Shown piece after piece: positions 45,201-57,770 of a stretch of 64,000 nucleotides of DNA. A program made the position numbers and the translations under genes. The stretch lies in contig OY365809.1 in NCBI GenBank assembly GCA_959347315.1, positions 40,431,219-40,495,218 on the forward strand, written 5' to 3'. This stretch comes from Bimastos eiseni (Eukaryota; Annelida; Clitellata; Crassiclitellata; Lumbricidae). How positions within the stretch are numbered: position 1 is the first letter of the stretch; every line of letters begins with the position of its first letter. The notes below the pieces were generated by a model, which had not been told where the DNA came from, did not search any database, and saw only the letters and a list, made by a program, of their open reading frames with translations.

Positions 45201-47888
45201 CCGCTTCAGCAACAGCTTGGCGCCGGGATCATCTGCGCCGAATCGGCACCGGCGGGGAAGCAGAAGCGCGATGACAGTGATGGTAAAAGCACATCCAAGC
45301 GGCACAAGACCGAGGTTGTGGTGCCTGCACATCACCATCACCACAACCCGAATACAACCGCCACGACGAACCCGCAGTTGCCTTCGCCTTACGTCCGCTG
45401 CCCCACGGCGCTCCTCCCGTCCGGAAAGGATTACTCCGACTGCCGAGAGAACATCTACACGTCGGTCGTGAGCAATAATCCACATGAGCAGAAGGTGCTC
45501 GGCTCTCGTAAGGACGAACGCATCAATGCACGGCATCAGGATGCGCCGCACCACGTAATGACGCCGACATCTGGTGCTATACTTCTCGATCAGTGGCACT
45601 TCAACGTGCCAAAGCGCCCGACGGATCGCCCATCGGGGATGGCGACTGCTGAGCCCCAGGCGTGCTACATCCAGTACGGTAACGAGATGGTCGAGGGAAC
45701 GTCTGGGGCCGCCGACAAAAAGACGAACCTCTTTCCGCCGCTCAGCGTGCTTCCGATGCAGTTTGCCGCTGGCGTTGCCATGGCTGCTGTGGACTATAAC
45801 AGTGCCAGCACGGCACCGGCGCCCGTCATCGGCAGCCGTGGCGCCGACTGCGCGACGGATGGTGGTGCTGCTCAGTCGAAGATCTGGGGAGATGCCTCTT
45901 CCCAGATACAGCCGCAGCAGAACTCGACGAACGAGCGCCTTGTGTTCGACTCGCTCACCGGTTGCTCATCGTGGACTGTGTCGCAGCTAATGACGAACCA
46001 GGGCATTATGGGATCAGACGAACAACATCAGTCACATGACTCTTCAGTCAGTCTTATAATTATAATCACCAATTAAAAGCAGATAATACTGAGTGCATTT
46101 TAAAAATAATTATGTCTACATAGTGTGTGCTCTTTTATGCGCTTCCAGCTAACGTGCCACTCTATTTATTGTGCAGCAATGTTATGTATCTGAAAGTTAT
46201 TGACTTAACACACGCTGCACAATTATTCAGTGTAGCTCTGGTTGGTCAATTGCAGTTTAGTGACACTGTGTGATTACGAAGATCATTGGCATCGTCCTTC
46301 TTTATCCAGACTTGGGACTGGTAGTGCTGGACTGCAGGCTGTGGCAGAGTTCAACAATGTAGCCCTGAAAATTGACTAGCTTTATCCCTTTTAACATGCG
46401 GTCTAATTTACTTGTTCACATGTAAGGCACATCCCTCGATGACTAAATGTTAACAAGTTCTCAACCTACATGTAAGTTAATAAGTATATTCTGTATTAGA
46501 CCGACTGTCTATCCGCACTTTGGTGTACATGCAGTAGAGGTCAAGCAGACTAACTTGCAGCCATTTTTTCATCTCTATTTTATTTTTTGAAATAATATTA
46601 TTTTACTGAGGTGGATGTATACGAGGGAAACTTTACTATGTCGTGTTACTCAGCCATTGATGGGGTGATATTTCCTGTGTTTAAATTGAGATAATGAAAC
46701 AATGGAGTGTGTAAGTGATTTTGGAGATAGTTGAATGGAGTAATATTTATTTGATTTTCTTTGCTGATATTTCTTCTGCAGAGTATTGGTGAGGATTCTT
46801 ATCATATCTAGTCTAAGTTGTTAACCAAAGTGTGATTAGCAATTTCTTAATATAGAACATATTGTCAACAATAATCATGTTATGACCATTTGGCTGAAAC
46901 AAAACAGTAAATCCAATGATATGTGCATCTCAGCCTGAAATGTGCTATATAAATAGAAAGTTAGATAATTTGGAGCAATACCTGGTGCATGTACCAGTCT
47001 AGAACAATGTTGTATTTTTTAAAGTCATGGCATTAAGCTGAGTGAAAGTGTGAAATATAGGTATCTGACTTTTATATGACCTTTTAGGAACTTCACATAG
47101 ATGCTAAATCACGACTATTTCAGTTATAAACAAGGTGCAACTTAGAAATATGTTGAAATTTTTTGCTAGCCATGTGTGGAGATACAGTTGTGGCATGGGC
47201 GAGCGGTTAGAGCGGTCAGCCGGTAACACTCAGTGTGTGCTGAGCGAACGGGTTCTACTCTAGTCCGAGGCATCACTGTGTAGGGACCTTGAGCAAGTCC
47301 TTTGCACACAATTGCTCTGCATTACAACTGCAGTCGCGCCGCCGAGGCGTGTGTGCATTTCTGAATTTAAGTGTAAGAAGGGCAATATCAAATAACAGTT
47401 TTATTGTACTGTATGCAGTCCATGTTCTGCGTCACGATTACACTATGTGTGTAATTAATCGATCTCTGTAATTGCTTTTCACTTAGGTGCAGGCGATTAA
47501 CCAGCTGACGTACAACCAGGAGAATAACAACTGTTCGGATCTTTCTGGTATCGGTGGCACAACCCAACGTGGCTCCAAAGAGTCTCGCCGATCGTGGACT
47601 TCGAAGCACAAGCCGCATGCCTGCCAGCACCCCGGCTGTCGCAAGAGCTACTTCTTTGTCCACGACCTTCGACGCCACCTTCGCCAAAAGCACGACGGAA
47701 TGGATTACAACGAGACGAGCGGGCGCTTCGAGGCGGCGCTCGACGACAGCACGTCGCAGATTGGCGGCACCGAACGGAATGTGTCGCCTATGACTGTGCA
47801 CGACACGGACGACCAAAGCCCAGATAGCGATGATGACACGGATGTAATGATGGCCGCAGCCGCTCATGCGTCTAGCCTTGATACATAG
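42252..47888 (+). CDS. Single C2H2 zinc-finger protein, unrecognised family
   Basis: Coding exons are 42252-42288, 44956-46046 and 47487-47888: 1530 nt, 509 aa. Exon 1 (MASASDYISRFH) ends at a strong donor, GTAAGT; its one leftover base joins GT at the 44956 acceptor to make Ser13, and the frame then runs into SMKPEQERVRLLL. Exon 2 ends at GTCAGT in phase 0, which fits exon 3. Residues ~16-65 (LLLSDTITLLCRNGLHFS, then EGVLGVTIDDTDVFIVHI) look like a folded leucine-rich module. Residues ~70-375 are low-complexity, with a His5 stretch and an RH/KR basic patch (KSTSKRHK) that may serve as a nuclear signal. The finger has Cys422, Cys427, His440 and His445 (C-x4-C-x12-H-x4-H; FFVHDLRRHLRQKH). The tail is acidic (DSDDDTD). 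Exon 2 is much richer in G+C than its surroundings. It is probably nuclear and nucleic-acid binding. I do not recognise a named orthologue. Upstream untranslated exons and the exact exon 2 donor remain uncertain. Confidence 0.72.
44650..44720. repeat. Dispersed repeat, copy 3 of 3 (inverted)
   Basis: The reverse complement contains GGCCAGTTCTCTCC and CTCATCTTCCCACTGGCTGT, matching 2210-2470 and 8880-9160. It lies in intron 1 of the zinc-finger gene. The remainder of that intron (42289-44955) shows no exon and no other repeat that I can identify. Confidence 0.5.
47191..47397 (+). mobile_element. tRNA-derived SINE
   Basis: TGGCATGGGCGAGCGGTTAG (A-box region) and CGGGTTCTACTC (diverged B box), then AGGGACCTTGAGCAAGTCCT, GCACACAATTGCTCTGC and AGAAGGGCAATATCAAAT. 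It matches the SINE at 9175-9414 on the opposite strand. The copy ends about 90 bp upstream of the last exon of the zinc-finger gene (acceptor at 47485-47486). Confidence 0.85.
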
Positions 47889-48361
47889 GAGCGTGGTTTC
47901 AACGACTGAGGGCCGTCAGTTGGTTCAATAATTCTTCTTTACGAGGTAGAGCTGATGTGTGGTGTTGAACGATTCCGATGTGTACAAGTGGATCGATTGG
48001 GGATCGTCCACGACTTGATCAGATCTGGTGGATCACGACTTCAACGATCGTGGCTGGGTTTGAAGTTTGCCTGTTCACGATTTGGACGACTAGTCGGAGG
48101 ATTGTTTTAACTATTTGATGTTTGGATCAGAGTTCTGTCTGTCTGCCGGCAGACCAATCAGGCGACGGCTGCGATGACATCTGGAGAATCGTAAGTCAGG
48201 TGATCAGGATGATCAATCTGAAGCTTGTTCTATCGATAATCGGGTGCTTTTATCTGGTCATAAACTTTACGTTGACTGCATTTTTTATTACGGTTGCGTC
48301 TCAAGCTCGGCTGTAAACTTTATCGGCTTAATACGAGTGGTTGAAGATGCTGTGACTTATA

Positions 48362-48814
48362 AGGGCCCATCCATATATTACATACGCAAACAATTTTCGG
48401 ACCTCTTACCTCCCTGATGCACTGCGTGCATTTCGTAGACCCCTCTCCCATGCGTACGTACATCTGAGCTCTACCCCAGCCCCATTGCAAAGGTTAAATA
48501 GCTAAAGACATCTATAATTTAACATTGGCTATTATTTTTGTTAAGCATCATATTTAACAGCCTAAATTTGTTAACTGTTATGAAGAAATAAAACACTAAC
48601 AATAATGTTAAAGATTTAATGCTACATAAAATTGATTAAGTAGGAATATAGTCTGTGATTGGATTTACAGTTCTGATTTTAATATTCCGTATTGTGTACG
48701 TCATAAATAGAAAATTATATTTGTGTACGTACATATTTTCAGGACCCCCTCCCGCTGTACGCAAAATTCGAAACCCCTCCCCCTCGCTGCATACGTAATA
48801 TGTGGACGGCCCCT
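48362..48814. mobile_element. DNA element with AGGGGCCGTCCA-type inverted ends
   Basis: The left end is AGGGCCCATCCATATATTAC. The reverse complement of the right end is AGGGGCCGTCCACATATTAC. Both continue into GTATGC-like sequence. The inside is AT-rich and non-coding. The flanking duplication is not clear. A lone related end is at 56020-56045 (ATTTATGGACGGCCCCT). It lies downstream of the zinc-finger gene. Confidence 0.65.
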
Positions 48815-51800
48815 AACATGCTTTGTGGGTACAGTACCAACCGGTGAAGTTGGTACTCTACCTTGTACAGCCTCACGTTACAACCTTCTGGAAATTTTGG
48901 ACTTGTTTAGTCAGGGATGTTGTGCCTTGGGCTTGTTTCTACAGAAGTACATGTATTGTTGGGCTTGTTTTTATGCCACTGTGCACTAGGTTTAGTATAG
49001 GCAAAAGCATTTTTACTGTGTTTGAAAGCTGATGTTATTATGTTGATTGTAAGTTCAGAGGTAGATGCAATAGCTGAGCCTGTTTACAGCACTATTAATC
49101 TCTGTTTAGGCATGCTTTAGGACCAGGTTTATGCAGATATGTGCTTAATGCTGTGGAGCAGCACCAGTTATTGAGTACCAGTACCAGTTATGTTCTTTCG
49201 CTCCAAGATATACACCAATATACCAACCAAGATCCTGAACACTTCTTTGTCTGGCTTTGTTTTGGGCAGTGGTTTCAGTTTAATAAGAAAGATCATTAGC
49301 GTCTCCTTTATCCATGCTTGGGACTGGCACTTGCTTAGGGTTGTTTTGGTTGTAGACAATGTTTCAGTCAACATCTTGTCAATATTAGATCTTTTTTATG
49401 CATTTCATTTTTGCTATTTATAAGTTTTGTTGTCATAATCATCGTTGTTATCATCATCATCACTGTTGCCGACTATTGCAAGTTGCTATCACATAATGTT
49501 AAGTGTGTCATCTAGTTAAAGGAAGGGTGACAAATGAGTGAAAGCAATTTCAGCTGAATCGCTGATAGAGAATTTAATGAATGATTTTAAAGTTTCGAAG
49601 CAGCTTTGTGAGCTTTTGAATTTTCTTACAATACTTCTAGTTTAGAAGTTTAAAATGAAACGAGGAGTAAAATTAGGGTTGTTTGGGTGATAATGTTATT
49701 TATAAATATTTTCCAAATATATCATGTATTCTATTAAGTATTCTCTTGCTCCACTGAGGGAAGCCTGGCTGTTATTACGATATATTGAAGCTGGACTTTG
49801 GTTTGCTTGACTGTTAATGTCTGTGTTCGTTTAATCATAAACAGGATTATAGTATTGTTTAAACTAAAGATTACTTCATAAGTAACCATTACTGTCATTT
49901 TACTACTTATGCATATGAGGCACGTTGTTCCACTTATATTATTTGCCAGCTGTTCTGTCTTGTATGTGTTCTTTATTTATCTATATTTCACTCCAAGGGT
50001 TTAAAATTGGTGCTATTTGTAGATATATCAATTTTAGATAGCAGTTAGTGTTTTATAATACCATATTATGTGACTATTATTATTACTATAATTAGTATAC
50101 TAATTTGTAGTTACCTGTGTTATACCGGGTAGAAACATTTTATTAGTAATATTAATTAGTAGTAATAATTATAAGCAAGAGGTATAAGGTATCTTAATTT
50201 TATTAGTTAATAAGATGTCACGGTAAACATTTCTTTAGTTTTCCACATATATCATTGAACTTTAATCCGTTTTGTTGAGAGAAGCATTTACAGTGATTCA
50301 GTTTTTGGCATCATCTCTGTTTACATATTGATCGTTGTTTTTATTTAGGAACTTGCTTTTCTGGCGAGGGTTGTTGGATCATTTTGCTTTATGGTTACGT
50401 GCTGCATGTGAGTTATTGGCTCGTGTCCATCCTGAATCTCAGTTTTGAACCGACACTAGTGAGTGCGAATTGAATAGTATTGTGTTCTGGTAGTTATTAA
50501 ATCATACTTATCTCACTCTGACTTCAGAACTTTTTGAGACATACAGGATTTTTTATCCTTTATACAGTTTAGAAAATCTGGATGTTGTGTAGATACCTAA
50601 CAGTGAGGCATCCTTAAATTACCAACTCAGAATACCAAGCCACAACAAGTATTACACGAGGCTGTTTTATATGGAGGTAGTTTTGTAAAGTCGATTTTGA
50701 GATCCAGTTTACTGAGAACACTATCATAATGTTATTTACATTTCTATGATGCAGGTTATAAGGAGACTGTTGTGCAAGCACTCTGCTGTAATAGCGATTC
50801 TGCAAGGGCTATCCAGGTCGTGTTAGTATCCTTACTAGTACATATATGTAGGTTTAACGCAGATCCTGGAAACCTATGGAGCTCGCCTTGAAGGACACTT
50901 GCAACGAGGGAAGGGTCATCCCAATATGAACAAGAGAAGGGGGTTATGACCAATGCAGATGTCCACATCTAAATTTGATAGTTTTCCAGTACAATCTGTA
51001 CCTTAAGCACCAACTGCTGTCAGTTGGCACAGTCTGTACTGTAGTTCATCATTAGTAACGATGTGCCCCCAAATAGTTATTCTACAAGAAGCACTATATA
51101 AATATGATAGGATAGTAATGTTCCATTGCAAACCGCCTAATAACCATACACAGGGACTATGAAATAATAAACAGAATGATGACAACTTAAAAAGTGAATT
51201 CGAGTTTGACATAATAAAGCAGATGAAAGGAAAGTTGGTTGATGGGAAATTGGGTATGCCACACTACAGGAGTCTTGCAGCCTATCTGAGAGGGAGAGTA
51301 AGGCCAAATGTAGACAAGGAGGGAGGGATTCACAGTTGGTCATTTTTGTGGCCAGTTAGTGTTAACCAAACGCAATCTGAATCCAGCAGCTGTTTCCAAT
51401 TGGCATGATTTTTGGTTTCTTCTCTTTTGCCAGTTTTAACGACTGCAAATATCTCGGAGCTAAAATAAAAACCAACTCAGAGGAACATCAAGTGTGTGAC
51501 CCTGTGCAGGAAGACATTAGTTTTTCTCTTTAGACACTGCTATGACCTAATAGTCCCACTGTTTCTCACATTGAATTAGTTTCTGCAGTTAAGAGCTGCA
51601 AATCTTATGTGTCACTTAAAACATCAAATGACGAGCAAAACGTTTCAACTTCGGTTATAAGAGTAAATTCTCCAAAATAGTTTGTGGAACAAAGAAACGT
51701 CTGGCAAGGAATTTTTGCAATCATTCAGAGAGCTCTTGTGAACTAAGGCATTCATACGCAAGCAACTGGCCCAAAATCATCACAGTCTACCCAGCCTTAA

Positions 51801-53434
51801 ATCTATGATCAGCTCACAAGATAAGCACACCACTGCAATTTTTCGTCTACCACACGTCACAGTTTTTTGTGGTTCCAAACACCGCACAAGCGCTCAACTA
51901 TTTAAAATTACTAAACAATGTTTTAGCACAGCAAAACCTCATTCACTCAATTGTTTGTCACAGAATTAAGTTGGCTTACGAGACCAATATGTTGCAAATA
52001 TCAACGACGCAACTTACACGAAGAAGCCACACAATGTGAAATTCAACATGCCAATGCAGCAGTTTTACAAGGTGCCAAACGTAAAGAGTATTTAATGTTC
52101 AATGCACATTTACATACTGATGTAATAGTAATTAATAACTTCAAATTAAACAAACTGTCAACATTTGATCAACAAGTCATGACCTAAAAGTCTTTGAAAA
52201 TCACGGTTTTGACGATTTTAATGTTGAGTCTCCCTCTCCAGAAGCCTACCAAACAATAAAAATTCAATATTTACAAAAGGACATTAATATTATTTGTAGT
52301 CATTTTATATATCACAGTTTTATTTTAAAATAATTTGTATTTACATTGTTTGATTTCCCAACTGTGTCCAATGTCATCGAGAATGACAAGTAATCTTTAT
52401 AGGTATACATAAACTTCATTATATCAAAGTTCAAGGCATCATCATCAATAGTTTGATATAGCCAAGGAACTAATTAAGCGAGCTCCAACGTATTCTATCT
52501 AACTCTAAAAAATGTAAATGAACACGTTTTTCTATTGCGACCCTATGACCTCGACCCTGCTCATTTTTTGAATGGATAAGATTCATCACCACCCGTTGAT
52601 TGGGTGCCCACCTTTTAAAGGCCTCATGTGGACCGTGCTGGTCCAAGATATAAATATCCTACATAAGCCACAACAGTCAGTAATGGCTCCCAATACACAT
52701 AGGTCCATCTGTTTTGCAATGTTGCAGCCATTGTCCAGTTTCTACTACCCCTTTACAACGTTACTTTACGTTTCTGATGTAATTGGTGCCGATGTCACTG
52801 TTGCCAAAACTCACCTTGCCTCTCAGAAGGATTATCAGACAATGCCTAGCATCAATGGACTGAACCTCTCCCAGTCACCTGATATACAAACGAATTAGTC
52901 TTCATCTAACACCATTTGGCAAATAATGTCTCTGATAATCAATTCACTACAAATAGGCCAATAGTATTGCATTGCAGGGTGGCTGCTACTTCGATATATA
53001 TGATAATCAACAGTTCGCTAAAGATTACACAGCAACATCGCAATAAGCAAGACTTCACTTTAAGTAGGTTCGATAAAGCAGAATATTTGCAAGTTTTTGC
53101 ATTGTTGCAGACAAGTTATTGACTGTCATTCTACATAACTGGAAGTACAAACACCGAAATAAACCATAGACCAATAGTATTAAATTGTAGACCGGCCATG
53201 TAACATAATTTATCTTCCAGCCAAAGTGCTGTCAGAGTGCCTTCACAAAAAGGAACACTTCAATGTAAGCAGGTCATATCAAGCATTGTTTGTAGCTGGG
53301 TCTTTGGCTGTTATTCCTTATAACCAGAAGTTTGAATTACCAAGGTTTTAAATTCTGCAGTTTGTATGTCAAACCCCCCCCAAACCTTCATTTGTCAGAA
53401 GTTTGTATGTCAAGAGCCACAAGGAAGCCCAAAA
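48815..53434. other. Intergenic, no gene recognised
   Basis: AT-rich unique-looking sequence. Open frames are short and show no family motif. A short third exon for MZT1 could lie here on the minus strand, but I could not identify one with confidence. Weak echoes of other intergenic repeats occur (for example 49300-49330 against 46290-46330, both with CTTGGGACTGG). Confidence 0.5.
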
Positions 53435-53608
53435 CTAGAAAAGTCTACTCTTCAATGCCAAAATTCCAGATTGACCTGGGACAGGGTGGAGAGGACAGCT
53501 GGTGACCACGTGGAGTGGTGAAGACTTGTCGACCAATGCTCCGATAGGAACACGAGGAACTAAGTCTAAGTAAGTGTATGTCAAGGCAGCAAGAGACTTC
53601 AGACAAAC

Positions 53609-54502
53609 CTGTAAGCTAGCAGTTTCTCGACGCAGTTCTTGAATGACAAGTGCAAGTGCCTCAGGGTTGACTCCATTTTCACACAAACGTACGCACACAG
53701 TAAGCGTTTCCATGTCAAGCCCTGTGTTGAGAAGCTTTGAGATTTCCATCAAAACTAGCAATGAAACACAACGTTATAATTATTCAATGTCGCTGTAGAT
53801 TCCAAATTGTGAGAATGTAAATGCTCTCAAGATTAAGGTTGGATTTGTAAACATAATCTTCAAATTTCCAAATCATTACTCTGAAAATTAAGTGTCGTAC
53901 ATCAGCTTAATCCTGAGCGCTAATCAAGTCTCATAGTTTAGTGTGATACTCAATGTTTAGATGCATGGGTTGGATAAATTAATTTAATCAAACCACAATG
54001 AGTCCATTAATATTCATTCATTCATTACAGATATTTATATAGCGCCTCAAATATTGCTTGATGTTTAGGGTTTTCGTAAGAACTCAGGGTTGCTACGGGT
54101 TGACATACAGCGCTAAAGAAGTGTTACGATTACAATTTACAAAGTAGCTGATTTGAAGACCAGTCCTAACTGGGCTAAAATTGAAGACTAGAAGCCTATG
54201 TATGTAAACAATATGGCCGCCCCCGAATTGGCTGAAATGATTACCCTGAACCTAATTGACCCTCACGTACGTCCTTTTCGGTGTTTAGCGCTACCGAAGG
54301 AAGGATGGGTGATTGGTTGAATCGGCGCACGTCAGGCAATCAAACCTCTTAGTAGCGAATACGTGATCAAATTATTTGCAGCCGCAGTCTGAGTTTACAA
54401 ATAATTAAATATATTAATTAGTTTGTGTAAAAAGCCATTTAATTATTTACTTTCGAGAGTTTCCCTCGCAGAATTAACTTTTTCAGTATTACTCTCCGCC
54501 AT
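53609..54502 (-). CDS. MZT1: MOZART1, gamma-tubulin complex subunit (C-terminal end unresolved)
   Basis: MZT1 is a very small protein that binds the N-termini of gamma-tubulin complex proteins and helps assemble and activate gamma-tubulin ring complexes at microtubule-organising centres. Exon 1, 54451-54502, encodes [17 protein letters not shown] and one base. Exon 2 starts at 53754 after the acceptor TGCTAG; the split codon gives Ile, then [36 protein letters not shown] and [11 protein letters not shown]. This is the conserved MZT1 core almost end to end. Exon 2 probably ends at 53609, at a GTTTGT donor in phase 0, giving 66 aa so far; the human protein is 82 aa, so a short third exon is expected. 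If unspliced, the frame reads on to a stop at 53435 with a tail unlike MZT1. The gene sits between intergenic DNA and the TRP-like gene, on the same strand as the latter. Confidence 0.92.
54005..54080 (-). mobile_element. LINE tail fragment (TGAA-tail family, inverted)
   Basis: Plus strand: ATTCATTCATTCATTACAG, then ATTTATATAGCGCCTCAAAT. This is the inverted form of the tail at 37605-37725. It lies in MZT1 intron 1. Confidence 0.65.
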
Positions 54503-54699
54503 TTTCCTGTTTACCATGGACAACAAAATTTTAATCGGCCGCACTGATCTTGATATTATTATATATATATATATCTATGATCGGTCACGCAAAGACTCTC
54601 GGGCTATTTTGGGCAACCAAAATTAATTGTCAGCGGCTGGTTTCAAAAATAATAATCTCAAGATTTCTGCAATGACCAAAACCAGACACGAACGATCAA

Positions 54700-55180
54700 T
54701 GAAAATCAAGGCGCAAGACTAAATCGGTTCCGGGTGAAGACCCAAGGGGATCAGATAGCAAGATACGGTGAATGGTGTTTGGAATTGAAGCGGCGAGGTG
54801 GGTAGGTACAATGTATAAGAGATGGAATCAATTCGGATCGGCTGGGTGAGAAACCCATTCACATTTTGAGATGGGAGACCTGAATAGCAGTAGATGAGGT
54901 TTTGGTTGGTGAGTTTATTGGATGAATAAAGTATTATTGGTGATTTGGAGGCCCTTGTTCGCAAAATTGTTGTCACTTTTGATAATGTAATGTAATGTAA
55001 ATCCTCGAAAATTTCTCAGTGCCCACAAGAGCCACGTCCGGGAAACCAGCTTATTCACCGACGCTATACCAAATCAAGTCCACAATAGCCAATTCTCTAG
55101 TTTCTTTTCGGTGCCAGGTAGAAGTCCTGGAAATCAAGCCTCGATCGTCTCCATATCCAGGGATGATAAAGAATCGCAAT
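54700..55180 (-). mobile_element. Two adjacent LINE family A fragments
   Basis: 55180 to 54983 (minus) carries GTCGGTGAATAAGCTGGTTT and ends in a TTACA repeat at about 54983-54999, matching 26820-27115. 54976 to 54719 (minus) encodes NGFLTQPIRIDSISYTLYLP, resembling the corresponding part of the LINE at 27430-28450. Both are broken. They lie upstream of the MZT1 first exon. Confidence 0.65.
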
Positions 55181-55639
55181 AGACTGGTTTAAGAACAAAA
55201 GATTAGTATCATCCAGATAAAGGTTAGTTTGTTAAAAGTCACTAACTAACTTATAGATCATTAACTAAGATTATATATAAGCATGGTCTGATGCCAACCG
55301 CTCATATACATCACTTTGGTGGGAGCAGGGGATGTATTTGCCCCTCTAAATTTGATGGAGATTGTTAACAAATCATGAGCCTGGCATGGCCAAGTGTTAG
55401 ATCTCTTAATCCCAATTCCCTAAACTCCACGTCCATCGGTGCTTACAAGGTATCATAGACATGGCTGTTCTAGTTATTTTAACGTATATAGGCATGTATA
55501 CATAATGAAGGATCGGAGGGACATCGACGGGCCATTTTGAATCATGATTCATGCACCGTCAAGGACATAATTTACTATAGACCAACTGGTACCAGCTGTA
55601 TTATATGCCTGCACGTATATACATATATACACATTTATA

Positions 55640-55720
55640 TACACTCATTCATTATTTCGACAATTTATATAGCGCCCCTTCAAGTAACCTACTCAGAGGC
55701 GCTCTATATATAGGCCTATA
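55640..55720 (-). mobile_element. LINE tail fragment (TGAA-tail family, inverted)
   Basis: Plus strand: TCATTCATTATTTCGAC, ATTTATATAGCGCCCCTTCA, then CTACTCAGAGGCGC. TA-rich microsatellites follow at 55740-55830. The rest of 55720-57770 shows LINE family A 3' remnants on the minus strand around 56800-56960 (GCTTATACACGAGCGCTG) and no gene. Confidence 0.65.
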
Positions 55721-57770
55721 TACGTGCAGGCATATAATACTAGTATATAATATATATATACTTACAAGCATATAATACTAGTATATATATACGCACAGGC
55801 ACCGATATATATATGTATATATATAAATCAAGAATGCAATGATCATAACTGGTGTTGTTAAATTGCGGAACAATTACTGTTAGTTAAGCGGAACCTGTTT
55901 AACTAGGTGAAGTTTTTAAATAAAGTTACGCATTTTGACGCTTGATGTGATTAATTGAGGTCACATTTAATTGGCCCCTTCGTCAAAAATCGTCACAAAT
56001 GTGTGACGACTCCCCTCCCGAAGTGCTTGATGTCATTTATGGACGGCCCCTATTGACATTCGTGTACAAAGATAAAGTGAAAGTTAAATTTCCAAACATG
56101 GTAAATTAATATGTAGGCCTTTTGGCTATTGCGTAATGGCTATTATATTCCTTATGGACATTATCTAATCAAAGCCAGTTTAAATTGTCTTTCTTATGAG
56201 CAGCAATTTCACCAAGTTTTAGTGTTTGATCATTACTCATTAGCACTGAATTATAACGGCTTCCGGTATGTAGGCCTACAAACAACATTACCCACCCAGT
56301 CTCGCTGCGAATGTGTTGCAGCTGAAAACGCAAATCTATTAAATTATTGACGATGTTGTGGTGTTTTATTTGATAAATGCTGCTAATGGAATTGCAATTT
56401 ACCGTGTTCCCATATGATATGAAAATTGCAACCCGGATGCGATGAGTAGCGTTGATTTTTGTAAATTGATGTGACAGAACGGCGACTTTTCTGTCTTGTT
56501 TCAATTTAAAAGAGCCATTATTGAAAATACAGTTAAGAAGATTAAGGATGGATTCCACCCGATGATTGAAAATAAGCAGGGTCGTGGGCCCTTCCATGTG
56601 GAACAACATACCCCAAAATCCATAGTAAGCTCCCACTCTCATCCCTCCGTTGTCTCAAGGCTTGTTTAATTTCCCCGGGGCTGTCACGCTGAGAGTGCTT
56701 CTGAATAGCTGTTACCGTATGGAGCGCTATGAATTCTTAGATACGATACGATATGCGGTCGAAAAACGCTTAGGTGTCGCAATCGAAATCTCCAAACTTT
56801 TAAAGCGCTACTTAAAATCCAAGCACAGGGCACCTGCTTATACACGAGCGCTGCATCAAATCAGAGGGGTTGTCCAAAGGATATGGTCCGTTGGAGGTCA
56901 GAGTTCGGTTTCCACAAGGTCAGGTATACAAAAAAACGTACAGTTTAGGGTACAGAGTTCAGAGTAACCTACATGCTGTTTTAGGAAATACCTGTCGCAG
57001 AGTTCAATTTTATTTTTCGCCACAAACAAGGTAGCCTATAAGTAGGCGCATATATATATATATATATATGATATATATATACACGCAGATTTAAAAAAAG
57101 AGAGTGAAAATCGACCAGTCTGTGTATTTATCTTCATAGCTTTCCATTGTCTCCAATTCCAAACACCATCCATTGTAACCGGGCGAGGTTTGGATTTTAC
57201 CTTGTGATGCGCATCGACCTTTGGCCTCTGTACTGTAGGCCTAGTAGTCTAAAATCATTCTAATTATGATTGAGATTTTATATAGGCACAGCTTATACTC
57301 TGCTAAATGGATCGAAAATGAAAGAAATAGCGAATCAATATAGCGAAACTTGCCCTCGTGCAAGACTTGTTTTGATTAAGTTCGCAACGAATCTTCAATT
57401 GTATTGCAGGCCTATTGTATTAATAGATCGGTTGAAATAAGATCAAAAACAATTCATTGTTCATATCACCAAGTAAGCTTACATTCGAATACAAAATAAG
57501 CATGATATCTTACTAGTGAATAGTCACTACGTTAGCATTTACGGTTAACATTTGTATAACAGTAAACAAAATAGTCTCACTATGGGCTAGGTGCATATTT
57601 ATGACGTTAAACAGGGTTCTAATGCATGGCGGAGATTATGGAAATGCACTGCAGCAGTTTTATGACGCATGGAGGCATTCAATTAATGGTACATTTTGAA
57701 AATTTGAACCGAACACAAGAATAATCATTGTATAAAGGAGTCAAATCTGTATGGTAAAGTAGGTGATTGC

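Noticed and set aside
45192..45990. Several overlapping frames on both strands within zinc-finger exon 2
   Set aside because: They are shadows of a G+C-rich coding exon; only the 44956-46046 frame joins exons 1 and 3.
54516..54626. Plus-strand ATG divergent from the MZT1 start (MDNKILIGRTDLD...)
   Set aside because: The frame runs straight into a TA microsatellite and stops soon after, with no downstream exon recognised.
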